Shown here piece after piece: positions 8,471-20,412 of a DNA stretch of 64,000 nucleotides. Position 1 is the stretch's first letter; every line of letters starts with the position of its first letter. The stretch spans positions 10,148,479-10,212,478 of the forward strand of contig CM072899.1 in the NCBI GenBank assembly GCA_037013685.1, given 5' to 3'. The position numbers were made by a program, and so were the translations under genes. Source of the stretch: Acridotheres tristis (Eukaryota > Chordata > Aves > Passeriformes > Sturnidae). Below the pieces are notes generated by a model. The model made no database searches. It was not told the origin of the DNA and worked only from the letters and a program-made list of their open reading frames with translations.

Positions 8471-11338
8471 GCAGAGAGGTTTCTACCTTGCAGTGACTAA
8501 GGAGGTATTTGTAACCCACAGAGAAACCTTGCAGGTAGGGTCTCTTTGCAGTATATTTGCAAAGCTAATAGCCTGAGTCAGCTGGCAGTCTAACGAGATG
8601 CACAGAACTTATAAAGCACATTTGAGGCTGTTGAGAAAAGAAATAAATTCTTCCTCAATTGAAAAAAAAAATTGAAGTGTTCACCAAAAGAGCAAGGGAA
8701 GCAAGAGAGACATCAGGACTGGTAATGTGGTGGCAGGGAGTCCCTGGGGATGCTGGCTATGCTGGTTTGTTGGTCCCTCACTGTGGCAATGCAACACCTA
8801 CACCTAGCACCGTGCTGGGTGCTTTGAGGTGGTGCTCCTTCTTCCTCATTTTCTTGCCACTGAGGCTCCCCTTGTGAAATGAAGAAGTTGTGATTTTGCC
8901 AGAAGAGCTCTATGAGTGAGCTAATGTTAAAGACAAATAAAGTTTATAGTGCAAAACATGGCAGCCAGCTGGGGGTTTGTTCAAGTGAAGTGCTGTTTGG
9001 GGACTTGTTGTGGTCACACAACTGTGCAGAGACTATGAGGGGTGGAATCTTCTCTAAGTTTGTCCTTGAAGACTCCTCACGAAGCCATAGTTAAGACTAC
9101 GTTAGCAAAGAGAAAAACTCTGGAGAGAGAAGATGTTTAAATATTCAAGGTCATATTCCCAGTCATTCTCCACCGTGCTTTGCTATGTTTGCTCAGCTGT
9201 ACTGTTGGGGCAGTGCAGAGGCATTTGCTCCCCTAATTTTTTGGATGAGCACAAGGATAGAGGTGGAACAGCAGCTTTTGATGTCCTGCCTCGTGTTTAA
9301 TGTGTGAGCCTGATAAGCAGCAGCACATGGATTTGGAGCCTCTCCTGTTCAGGCTCTGGGTGCAGAGAGCCACAAAAAAAGAACTTAACCTAGGTGAAGT
9401 CTCATGTCTGTCAGTGAAGGCAAAAGCCTCCCTGAATTTGCCAGAGCCTCATGCTCAGTTGCACTGAGGTAGCCCTCCCTGCCAGGGCTAATGGCTCTGC
9501 TTGCTGGGCTGGGCTGGGAGGGAACTGGGAGCCTCACCTGGGCCTGGGCTCAGTCAGAGGTCTCAGCTGAGGAGCTCAGGGGAAGGGGTGGGATGGTGCT
9601 GGGTGCTCATGGCTGGCTAGGGAGATGGTTTGGGTGCAGACATCTTCAGGGAGTGATCAAGGAGGGAGACTACAACCACGAGCAGCAGGCCTGTGCACCG
9701 AGATGCTTTGAGGAATGAACCTTCAGCAGCAAATGTTTAGGGAAGGCTGAGATTGGCCTGGTTGAACCTTTTGGGTTTTTTTGAGAAAATGGGTTCCACT
9801 CAGATGTGAAAGGGGCTGGAGGCTGGTGGCTAAAGCCTGTTTGCTGGTGTTTAGGCCCAGGCAATGGTGAATTGTGCTTGGCTGGCAGCAAGTCGTGGTG
9901 CTCCCTCAGTGAGGTGTTCGAGCTCAGTGTCCTGTCTGTGTTTGGCTCTGCTCAAGGATGTAGGATAGGTCCCTGGCTCAGCCAAAAGTCATGACTAAGG
10001 GAATCATGCTCCTTTCTGGACCTGTTCTCCTTTTTCTTCTCCTGGCACAGAAGAGAGGGCTTCCTCCTTCTCCAGTGTCCTAGTGTAAAAATAAACCTAT
10101 TTTCAATTCTTTATTTTCTTCTTCTCTGGATAAAAGAGGCTGTGCTCTGAACCACAAAGACAAGCACACAGGCTGTTTTTTGTGAGGCAAGGAGGAGCAA
10201 ACACAGTTTTGCCTCTGAGCTAGAGAGTTTCCTAGTACAGGGCTGAGTCCAGATTTTTCCACGTGTGGGCTTGAGCCCAGACATCACCCTGACAACATGT
10301 GGGAACATAAATACAAACAAAAATAATTTCCAGATGAGGGATGTATGCAATGTTTTCTTTTACTGGCATTTATGCTTGCTTATTTGGCTGGAGTTGACAA
10401 AGCAACTCTGCTTGTTGCAACAGGGCAGCAGGAAGATGCTCAAAACAGTGAAAGTGCCTCTTCAGCTCTGCCTGCATCCCCAGAGGGACCCAAAATCCAG
10501 GGCAGACACCTTGGGGAGGCTCTGTGCAATTTTCAGAGGGAGACAGGGCACAGGAACCAGCAAGAATTGTCTTGTCAAAGCAGAAGTTTTTGGGGACCCT
10601 GACTGACCCACAACCATTCAGGAGCTCTTGCATCTCATCAATGCTTCTTGTCTGGCTGTGCTGTGTTAGGCTCCCTCCTTGTGGTGTGTCCTCATGGACC
10701 TGATAGGACTCCATCCTCAGGAGGTGAAAGCAGTACCCCAGGAAAAGAGGTTTTGCATTTTATCCTCTTTCCCTTGTGAATAGCACAACTGGGTTTTTCA
10801 AGGGAGTTTTTATTGCTGGGAGAATCCCTAGGCAGCCAGGTCTCAGTGGGATAACAATTTGTTTGTGTTGAATGCCCAGCATCTCTCCAGATTCCTTGTG
10901 GGGCATGAAGAAGAGATACCAGGGGCTGTAGCCCCTTGTTTTACATTGGCACCAACTCCTCCTTCCCTTCTGCTTTGTGTGGCTTTCTCATGGGCTGGCC
11001 AGTCTGTCTCTGATGCCCCCTGAAGCTGGGGCTATGAAAGCTATATATCAAGCTCCTTTTTAGAGCAGAAGATAAAACCATGGCCTCTTACATGTGTGTA
11101 TATGTATTTCCATAGATAGGACAGAAAGTTGCTTCTCTAAGCAATGCCATCAGGATGCCAGACATGATGCTCTACTGCAGCCCTTTGAGAGGGGTCCTGG
11201 TATACCTAGGCACTGAATTTTGTTCCAGCTCATCCCCAGGGCACCATTAGGAAAGACAATAATAACTGCAACATTAAAATTGGTGAGTGGAAAGCAGGGC
11301 TGATTCGTGCTGGCTGCCCTTATAGCTATGTGTTCTCT
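8471..11338. other. Unassigned noncoding stretch
   Basis: A GC-richer patch at about 9480-9700 includes three GCTGG units (about 9503-9519). Frames up to 114 codons occur (minus 10714-10370), but they are overlapped by 113- and 85-codon frames on the other strand and match nothing known. No mobile element was recognised. Confidence 0.5.
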
Positions 11339-11371
11339 TTTTTTAATTTTAATTTTTTTTTTTATTTTCTC
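11339..11371. repeat. T-rich low-complexity tract
   Basis: A run of T residues broken by paired A residues, including one stretch of 12 T. It is simple low-complexity DNA. No AATAAA-like signal in the right place points to a retrocopy. Confidence 0.8.
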
Positions 11372-13059
11372 TCTGGAAAAAATAGTCTTAAATGTAGCTT
11401 CAATATATTACAATAGTCATCCCTTGACATTGCTACTTTGAGGCTGTACGGCTACCAAGTCTAAAAATAACTAAATAAATCACTCAAATGAGGCAGTAAG
11501 CAAATAGATTTGCCCACCTGTTTATTAATAAACACATGCACATGAACCTATATTTCTATATTAGAACATGGCTCTGCATCTCCTGTGGGTATAAAAAGAA
11601 AAACACCTGGCATAGAGAGAGGGCAGTAAGGCAAGTACAAAGTTTCCACAGTAAACATATTTGTGTTTGCTGAGCAAGTGTTGCCTTAGGAAGGCAGGCG
11701 AGGGGAGCAGCTCCTGCTGCCTCGCAGAGCCTCGGATTACCAAGCACAGGGAGAGAGATGATTCCCTGACAGCTGCAGATGTGCAGGCTGCACTGGGATC
11801 CTACAAGGGAACATTTCAGAGATGGGACAGGCAAGAAATCGTCCCCAGGTCTCTCCATGCTGGCTGTACCTGTGTAAAGTCCAAATGCACTTCCTCCTTG
11901 GAGTGTGCAGCTTGGAGAAAGCAGCCAGGGGACACCACCAGCAAAGCTCACTTCTGCTGTTGTGCTTTGTTTTATGGAGTTTTTTTTTAATTATTATTTT
12001 ATTTATTTGTTTTCTGGGGCTTACTGCTGGGGGTGCTGTTCCTTGGGAGAGCTCAGGGCATGCCTTACCCTTGCAGAAATATTTCTGCTGACTTGCAGAG
12101 CACTGCTTTCACAGCATCAGTGTAAAGGTGATTCAAGTAAACCTGTCCTGATCGGTTTCAGGGTCATTTGGGTCAAAGGTAAATACAGGGGTAAAGGATG
12201 AAGGAGACACAGGAGGAAGCTGGGGTAGGAGTGTGCCCAAGGCGAGCCAGGCCCTGGCAGAGGGTCTCTGGGAAGGGAAGATCAGGGTCTCAGGATGACA
12301 AGTGTCATTCCTGTGCTGCGAGGTCAGGGTGGCTGGAAAACCTCCAAGTGGATGCATCCATCACGATGGCTCCTTTTCTTCCTTCCCATTCCTGTTTGCA
12401 AGCTGTGGTGTACCACCCTCCCAGCCACACTGCTATTTCTGCTCCATCACAGGGTCAGCTGAAACATGCTGAACAAGGGGCAAAAGGATAACAAAAAAAA
12501 AAACTGAAGCAAGGTACTGTCTAACTGGGACATGTTAGGATGTGTGGGTGGGTGTCTCAGGTCTTTCTACACTGCCTTCTAGCTCTGCAAGAGACACAGC
12601 AGTTTAATTAAGGATGATGTCTCTTTAGAATTAAACAGATAGTCTTGCACTGGATTAAGCCTCCCACCCCACTGCCTCCAGCTGTCCCTGTGCAAAGGCA
12701 ATGTCAGGGTCACACCTGAACATGGTGTGAGCCCACAACAGGCAGTTGCCCCTGGGCTGGGCTCCTTCAACATATTTGTAAAGCTTTGGGTCCTCCCACT
12801 CCATCAGCAGTTGCAATAAAGATTGTGAAGTTGTTGGGTGACATAATCAGCTTCATGGCATTACTTAAATGGTGATTTTGCTGACCATTAATGTGCAAAA
12901 CCTGAATGTTGTATTTATTTGTGTGGTTTTCACTCTGGATTTGACACTTAGGGGAAGGAGGATCAGAAGTGTAAGAAAGTGCTGTGATTCAGTGATGTGT
13001 ATGTCACTGCACTTGGTGCATGACCTGCATTTTTTCTGGCTGGGATCGGCTGCTGTTTA
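11372..13059. other. Unassigned noncoding stretch
   Basis: The part 11560-11960 has frames of 131 (minus) and 109 and 89 (plus) codons over the same bases, with no recognisable translation. A TATAAAAAG sequence near 11592 has no start-site context. An A11 tract lies near 12493. No repeat family was recognised. Confidence 0.5.
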
Positions 13060-13140
13060 ATCACAATCACAAAATTATGTTTAATTAGGTCACAAATGGC
13101 AGTGAGCTGTCATTTCTTCTGTGAATTAAAAGCCTAGAAT
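13060..13140. promoter_or_regulatory. Short AT-rich block, possible conserved regulatory element
   Basis: Contains TTTAATTAGG, a homeodomain-type site, followed by an imperfect inverted repeat, AATGGCAG-TGAG-CTGTCATT (7 of 8 pairs), and then GTGAATTAAAAG. Clustered sites of this kind are typical of vertebrate enhancers. Without a cross-species alignment this is inference. Confidence 0.2.
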
Positions 13141-15689
13141 AGCCTGGAGGAATCTTATGAAGTAGCATGCCCTATCTGTCCTGAGAAACTGCCTTTACCT
13201 TTGGACAGGGCAGACTTGAACATTATGGTCCAACTAATTTCTGGTTGTGTGTAAATGATTTGTGTCAGCAGCTGCTACCTGCAATGAGATCTTCCAAAAA
13301 GAAACTATAGGCAGAGGAATACATCCAGGGCTGGCAGAACCCTTCTTTCACCCAGGACTGCTAGTAGGAATTAAAGAGGCATTTTTTTCCTCCCAGTATT
13401 TTCATTTCAAAAGTTATGTTCAGTTGGGATGGGTGTTGCCAGAGACACGTGAGACCTAGTCTGGCCATGTAGCCACAAGAGATCACTGAAGGGAATGGTC
13501 TGCTGAGGTCCTTTGGTGTCTGTGAGCTGAAGAAAATGTGTATGTTCCTAAAGTAGGAGCTGACCAAGCAAGGGCCATCTTTAATGTGTTCTTGCTCTGC
13601 TGGTGGACAAGTCTAAAGCAGCCCCAGTTAATAGGTCCCTCTTGGCTGTCCATAGACACTATTTCATTGAAGAAAACCAGCAGCTAGCACTGAAAGCTGT
13701 ACAAAGAGTGGCCTGCCAGGCACTTGAAACAGCAATGAGGGAGGCTAGACATGTTTAAGCAATAGTAGGGGACAGGTCATATAATTTTACCACAGCAATT
13801 TATTTCCATTTGGTTCTGCCTGCTGGGCCCAAGGCAAAGCATAACTCGCCCCTGGAACGGTTGTCCAAAGGAAAGAATCTAATGAAGCCAAAAGAAAATC
13901 ACGCTCCTTTTCTTTAGCTCTTAAGACAAAATAATGTATAATGCTAATAAACTGTGGAAATTATTACAGTGACAAGTGACCATCAGACACAAAAGATCAG
14001 AGGAAATAGGTCTCTACCTACCTAAGTAGAGGTCCAAAAACATAAGTGTGTTGTTGCATGATTTTTGGTAGGAGGCAGCTTTCAGAGCCTGCCCCACTGA
14101 GGAACTGGACATTATTTTGGGACATGCATGAAAATGTTGGTATCTCATGATTCTACATTTATTTTTGAAGTAGGTCCATAAGGCAGCTGCTAATACAAGT
14201 GAGATGCATGTTTTTTAACAAATAAGAGAATTTAGGTTAAATATTAACTTTTGGTCATTTCAACTCTGATAGCTTTGGCCTTCAGGCTGATCATTTAATG
14301 AGCTCCTTTCCGTTGCTACAGCAACTGCAGCCCTGGAAGACCTTGATGTTCAAGTCAGAAAAAAAAAAAATTAAAGCTTGTTCTGAAATTTGCTTAGGCT
14401 TCTATTGATAAGTGTCTGTGCTCAGAGTCAATTGTTCAGACAAACAAGGCTTGGAAATGTACCACAGGGTTTAATGCAATCCTTGCGCAACCCCGTTCCC
14501 AGCCACGGGCTCTTGTGCGCTGTTAAAAAAAAACAACACAACAAACCAACAAACCTTAAATTCTGTGCCCTCTTCTGCCACGCTCTAAGCCATTCAGTGG
14601 TGCTGTTTGGAGAAAGCAAACAGCCTGGTTTGTTCCTCTTGCAGAGTTTCTCTATAGCCGTGCCCTCAGTGTCCCGGGCAGTGTCTGAGGTGTGACACAG
14701 GCTGGCTCCTGGAAGGACACAGCTCTCTGGGCCCCCCTTTCAGCCACATCTCAGCTGCTTCTTTCCTGTCTGTCCCTTTCACATACAACTTCTGGCTAGA
14801 AGATCCTTTCTTCTTGGACCTCTCACAGACTTAAAATATTCAAATTTCTCCTGAATGCTGGTTCTATTTTACAGACTCTTTCTGTGATGACTTCTAAGCA
14901 GGTATAAATCAAAATCACCTTCTTGAGTTCACAGCAAATATGCCACTTAATACCAAATGAGGTTTTGGCCGCTTGTTTTTGCAGCAGTAGAAATCGCCTC
15001 AGTTCTGTTTACTTCTCTGAATGTTTGTCTTAACAGTGTTTGAATTATCTGATCTGCAAGGTCAAGAATTTTTTCTTTGTCTAGGCAATTGCATCTCCAT
15101 CCTTGATATAGGCAGAGGTCCAGAATGAGATTGTGAGCACTACACACATTTTTTCTTTCTAGGTAGAATGCTCCCACTCTTTCTTAGAGAGGTATAAATA
15201 TTTTAATGAAATGTGGGGCTGCAAATGTACAGCTGAGTGCTCATCAAAGCTGATGGCAGAGCTGCTGTCGTCTTTAGTGTGCAGCCCCGAGGGCATCTTG
15301 TTTGAGTCACGTTTCACAATCGTTTTTAAATGTAAACCTTTATGGCCCAATTTAAAGAACAGCTGGGAGGAAATGCTTTTTCCTATCCTGAAACCTTCAA
15401 AAACTAGTTCTGCTCTGTGCTGAGATGGACTGACAGCTTCCAAACTGGAGGGGAGAAGCAGCCCATTATAACTAGTTACAGCCCCAGTAATTTGGATTCT
15501 CTTGGAGAAGCTGAGAAGTGTTTAAATCCAGAGTTTGAACCCGACTCAGCCTGCTGCCTCAGGGTGGATGGCCTGGCCAAGAGCACTTTGCTACTTCATG
15601 TTTTCTCTTCCAGCTCTGGTTCTGAAAAGTACATTGTGGACCTGAGATAACAACGGCGTTTTCACTGAGCTGTCACTGTGAAAGCTATT
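13141..15689. other. Unassigned noncoding stretch
   Basis: Includes an A12 tract (14359-14370) and an A/C-rich run (about 14525-14557). Frames of 60-101 codons on both strands between 14390 and 15650 overlap each other. A minus-strand frame at 15177-14947 has a charged, helix-like section but no donor site, so I do not call an exon. Confidence 0.45.
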
Positions 15690-15820
15690 CCCAGGAACTG
15701 TTTCAATTTTAGCGAGTCTGCATTTTCTGTCATAATAACATTTTGTCAAAAACTCCAGACTGTTTCTCATCCAAAGCCTGCTGAAGTCAATGAAAAACAT
15801 ACTCCTTCAAGAGAATTTAA
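15690..15820. repeat. Possible ancient amniote repeat relic or conserved element
   Basis: The segment near 15770-15792 reads TCATCCAAAGCCTGCTGAAG then TCAATG. This resembles the GATCCAAAGCCCATTGAAGTCAATGG-type module scattered through amniote genomes as old transposon relics. The flanking AT-rich sequence is unusually free of simple drift-like tracts, so it could instead be a conserved noncoding element. The evidence is weak. Confidence 0.25.
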
Positions 15821-16134
15821 TTGCTATTAAGAGTACCAGAATAAAAGCATAACCACATAGAAATTTTCTCTCTTGGTGGAGGTTTATATTGATTTTTTTC
15901 TTTTTCTAGACTACTGAAAATTAGGAATGGGGCTACTGGACAATGATCTGGACTTCCCCTTGGTTTGAAAAATGGGGTATGAGACCAGTCCATGCCTGCT
16001 AGAAAACATGTGTTTCTTTGATGGCTGCAGCAGTCTAGCAAGGAGCTGTTATGATGGACAGACATGACCACAAAGCAATACACTGGTCAGATGTGTGTTA
16101 ATAAAAATGCACTTTAAAAAAAAAAAAAAAAAAA
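15821..16134 (+). pseudogene. Possible retroposed transcript 3' end (AATAAA plus A19)
   Basis: AATAAA at 16100-16105 is followed ten bases later by 19 uninterrupted A residues (16116-16134), the spacing expected between a poly(A) signal and a copied poly(A) tail. That suggests a retrotransposed plus-strand transcript end. The upstream 280 bases have no recognised coding region, and I could not find a target-site duplication matching the GAAAGGCAAAAT that follows the tail. Bird CR1 machinery rarely makes such copies, so a chance A tract is a real alternative. The upstream boundary is arbitrary. Confidence 0.25.
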
Positions 16135-16202
16135 GAAAGGCAAAATAAACCCTCAAACAGGAGCACAGCCCTTTCCTCCTCCCTTGAAAATTTGGCTGAT
16201 AG

Positions 16203-16379
16203 AGCATCAAAGATTTTAAAGATGACTAAAAAAATTCAAGAGGCAACAGTTTCAACACCACGAGGGGTTATTTTAAAGAGTATACAGTTAAGAATGCATG
16301 ACAATAAAATACAAATGAAATCACCTCTCCACCTAACTCCTTCCAGAGAATGCATGTGTGTGCTCACACAAATATCTTG
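16203..16379 (+). other. Weak candidate exon, 177 nt
   Basis: A pyrimidine-rich stretch with GGCTGAT before AG (16201-16202) and a good donor, CTTG|GTGAGT (GT at 16380-16381), enclose a fully open 177 nt that begins and ends in the same phase. The translation is Lys/Ile/Ser-rich and unrecognised. It directly follows the A-rich tract and could equally be chance. I put less trust in it than in the candidate at 6322-6510. Confidence 0.1.
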
Positions 16380-19300
16380 GTGAGTTATTAGCCTGGAAGT
16401 CACTCAAGTCTTAGAGCGATCCAATTCTCTTGAGAAGAAGAAGAAAGTAAAGCTGCCAACTTCATGCTTCAAGTGGAACAATAATCCTGAACTAAGAGAA
16501 CAGCTTCCAAGTCTTCAGATGGCAAATTATTTATCTGCTGACACAGAACAATGCGCACTTTGTAGTTGATGTATGAGGTTCCCTATGTGTGCTGCATTAG
16601 AAAGGAAGGGGGTGTGGAGTTATACAATTATACATTTTTATTAATGGGGAAACTCCCGCTCCCTCAACAGCTTTAAAATCTGTAATTAGTCACAAGGGAA
16701 TCCAAATGCCTTTGGCAGGCCCTTTTGAGGTGTTTGACTATTTTGTTACTCGGACCAAAGGATGCTGCTGGCAGAAGTTTTCAGTCGAAGCTCTGGGATT
16801 ATCTGCCAGTCCCCAGGACAGCTCTGGCAGAGTGTCCCAAAGGACCTCAATCAGTGCACTCCAGTTGCTTTTAAATTTTTTCCATTTTTCCTCTTTTGTG
16901 TTCTCTTATTTCTTTTGCCTTTTATTTTGACTGTAAGTCTTTAATGTGGGGAATCTTGTCTCCAAGACTGTCTGTGAGACACCTTTTTACCACTATGCTG
17001 TTGGGAGGATGGCAGAAACATGGTTTTTTTTCCTCAACATGGAAGAGCCATTTTTGAAAGCCAGCCTTTGTTTTAGGATTGCCAAGCCTTGGCCCTGAAG
17101 CTGAGGTAACAAGCCAGGGCTCTGCCAAAAGGCAACTGCTTTTGGGCTTTTATTGCCTGAAGCCCTCTCTGAGCTGAACTGGGCTCATTTTACCCAGGAA
17201 CTGTCTGAGCTATCATGACTTTGTGTTGTCATCATAAAATATAATCTATATAATTAACACTGGTTATCTAAAGCCAAAAAGACTTTGTATCTCAGCACAA
17301 AAATGTTTGATTCAGCTTTTAATTGCTTTAAGCTTTATTAAAGGTGAGATTTTTCTGTGGACTACTTGCATCCTTGTCTATGATCAGGAAGTGGATATTG
17401 CTGTGTGCAGCATCCCTGGAGCAGGCAGGATGCTGCTGCATGAATTGCCAGAGGCTGGCCCTAACACCATCCTTCCATAAACAGCACCCACTGCACAGAT
17501 TTCCTCCATAGTTTGCCGTGCCAGGTTATGAGCTGTAAGAAGTCGTTTGGAGATGTTCAGCAGTGTTAGACAAGATTACCTCCTGATGGGAATGGGTTCA
17601 CATACCCAATCGATAAATGTCCTCTCTCTGGCCATCAGAGTGGTGACATTGCCTGCCCCCTGTGCTGGCTTTGGCCCTGGAGGGGCCCAGTGCTCAGACA
17701 GAGTGGGCACCCCTGGGGTCAGGGCCAGGGCACGTTGTGCTGCTGTTGCCTGTTAGGGAGATCAATACGAGACTTCTGCACCTTCCATTGGAACAATCCT
17801 CACGTGCATTTACCATGTGAAAAAAGTCCAGGTGCATCCCAAGTTCCCATTCAGGGCAGCATGTGTGTCCTGCCAGGTGGCTTGCATGGAGTGGTTCCTG
17901 TCTGGATGCATTTCCTCTGCTCCTGGAAACAATGGCTTTTGCTATTTATTGCTCAAATAAGAGGAGCCACATGGAAAGACACCTCACAGTGCTTGAGGGA
18001 ATGAAAGGAAGATCAAGGCTGTAAAGATCCCATCTCATATTCTAGTGTGAACTACCTTAATACATCCATTTCCAGAGAGAAAAGTGAGGTGTTTTTTAAC
18101 TGAGATCTTGTGAGCAGGAGGAAACCACTGTGAGCTCTTGGGGTGTCATTCAGAGCAGCAGAAAGCTTTGTGGAAGTACAAGACAAATGTGGTTTGGTGT
18201 TGGTGGTTTGTTGGTTTTTTTCCCCTTCCCGGATCTAATGTTAAGACTGGTTCTCATGAACAGTCTGGGGTTTACTGGTGCTGGGTTGGCAAAACTTTCT
18301 TTCCTTAAACAAGAAAGAAGACCAGTTCCAGTTACATTAACCAGGCCAAATGTCAATGAAGCTGATTAAATCCATTCCCTTGGGCTCAGCTCCCTTCCTT
18401 GGCTGTTCTTTGCAAAGTATTGATTGTGATTATTGCTGATTACCATTTTTTGGATAAAGGTATTATAAATCACAATATTATCATGAGATATCAGCTCCAG
18501 CAAAGGGAAGAAATACAGACATGAAACTTTACACTGCTTTCTGTATGTAGTCAACCAGCTTGATGCAGGAGAAGACCTTAAATCTGTCTTTTCGGAGCCT
18601 TTGATTCCCTTCTTCAGCACTGCAAACACCTGCAAAACCCTTGGCAAATATCTAAGCACCACCTTTAATGTGACTGAATGGCAGGACCATTCCCAGACTT
18701 CATCACCTTCAATGGCCTAGCCAGGGATTACCAAAGTTGCTCTTTGCCTTCACTTTCTTTGAGTTTACACAATATTGCTGCTAAGCACATTGCAGAACAG
18801 CCTGGTGACTGATGAAATACCTTGCAGAGATGACTGGACACTGTGCAGATCTTCACACTGCACTGTCCCAGAAGAGAGGTGCACACTGCAAAGGGCCAGG
18901 GTTTGTCAGAAAACTGCAGAATTTTTGACTGACATATTCATGCTCCAAACGAGGTTGTGATCTGATATGTTGAACAAGAAAAACTCTGACTTTGAACTGA
19001 ATTCAGCTTTGTACTCAGAATGGTTTTTCATTTAAGCCCTAGAATTTTTTATCTTCAGAGCTTTCCATCCTGTACAACTGGGATCCCAGCACAGCAGAGG
19101 CATTTTGTGGTACATATTCAGGGTGACAATCAGAGCACTAAGCCTATGACAGAAGTGGAAGGCATTTGGTTTGCTGACACCTAGGAAGACCTTGTGGCTC
19201 TGTAGAGCTCTGTACTGATAGGTCTTGTTTTGTCAAAGTCGGGGTTTTGGCACACACCCATGCTTGTGCTGTGCTGGTAGGACCAGCTCTGCAGCAGGGT

Positions 19301-20396
19301 TTGCAGGAGCTCAGCTCAACACTGGCTCCATGGCATTCTGGCTTGTGCTGCTTCTTACACCCTGCCTCACCTGGGCCCTTTTGAAGGTGCTAAGGTGAGG
19401 AAAGCAGCATTTTGGCTCCTTGGAGATATGTGTTTTGGAGACTAAGAAGGGAAATTCCTCAGGAGCAGGAGTTTGTACAAAGGGCTGAGGTGCTTCTCTG
19501 GCTGTGTGCCAACCTTGTCCAGTTGGTGACATTTCCACACAGGGAAAGTGGGCACAGAAGTAGCTGAACCTGATATTTTCTATTGTGTTTGTTCTACCAT
19601 TGCTGCAGGTCACTGTTTTATAAACACTTCATCTCCATGAGGACTTTATTCTTCTCCCAGCTGCAGGTTACAGCATGTTGTAAGATGATCAGGCGGGAGC
19701 TTTGCTTTCAGTAAAAGAGGGACAGGGCTGCCTAGTTTGGCCAGGTCCTTGTTTCAGACGTTTTTAAAGGGATAATCTGTTCTGCACTTATTTAAAATAT
19801 GGCTAAATTGTTGGCAATGAAACAATTCCATGCTTACTGCAAGGTATCTGCATATGTAAAATAACACAGGCAATTCTATGATGTGCACCTTAAGCTGCCT
19901 TTTTTTTGTATTCAAGTGGTATGAGCATGTAGGTACCCAACCCCTAAGAGGTCAGACAGTCTGAAAGGGAGGTTTTCTCTTTGCCTTGGATTCTTTCCTT
20001 CCTTGCTTCCCTTTTCACTAATCTCAATCACTCCCTCATGTCTTTGCTGCCAGCTTCCAGTGATGCAGAGGGAGCAATGCAGCCCCGTGGCACCAAAGCA
20101 GTGACTGCACCTGTCAGGATGGCTCTGCTGGGAGCAGAGCTCTGCTGCCTCTCAGCAGACCTGCAGCCTCTTCCAGCAGCCATGTGGGCTGTGGTTTTGA
20201 GTGAAGTTGTTGCAGGTACTGAGACAATGCCAGGCATTGACAGATCCAGAAAACCTGATTCTGCACTTGGAGGAGAGTGTGTGTCTTTCTGGGCTTGGAT
20301 CTCGTAGGAATCTGATTCCCAATCAGCACAAAAGCAAATGGATTTTGTGTATCCAATGCTCTGAGTTTTGGAAATCTCAGCCTCTAACTCTCCTTG
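16380..20396. other. Unassigned noncoding stretch
   Basis: Four kilobases with no recognised exon, repeat or RNA gene. The longest frames are 104 codons (plus, 17690-18004), 100 (minus, 19613-19311) and 108 (plus, 19981-20307), each shadowed by other phases. The 20030-20230 part is GC-richer and ends in a GCAGGTACT donor-like site, but no matching acceptor or familiar protein was seen. Confidence 0.5.
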
Positions 20397-20412
20397 GTGT
20401 GTGTGTGTGTGT
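20397..20412. repeat. (GT)8 microsatellite
   Basis: Eight uninterrupted GT units. It is short and probably only mildly variable. Confidence 0.9.

Noticed and set aside
11588..11600. TATAAAAAG as a promoter TATA box
   Set aside because: AT-rich chance match with no initiator, CpG island or downstream exon.
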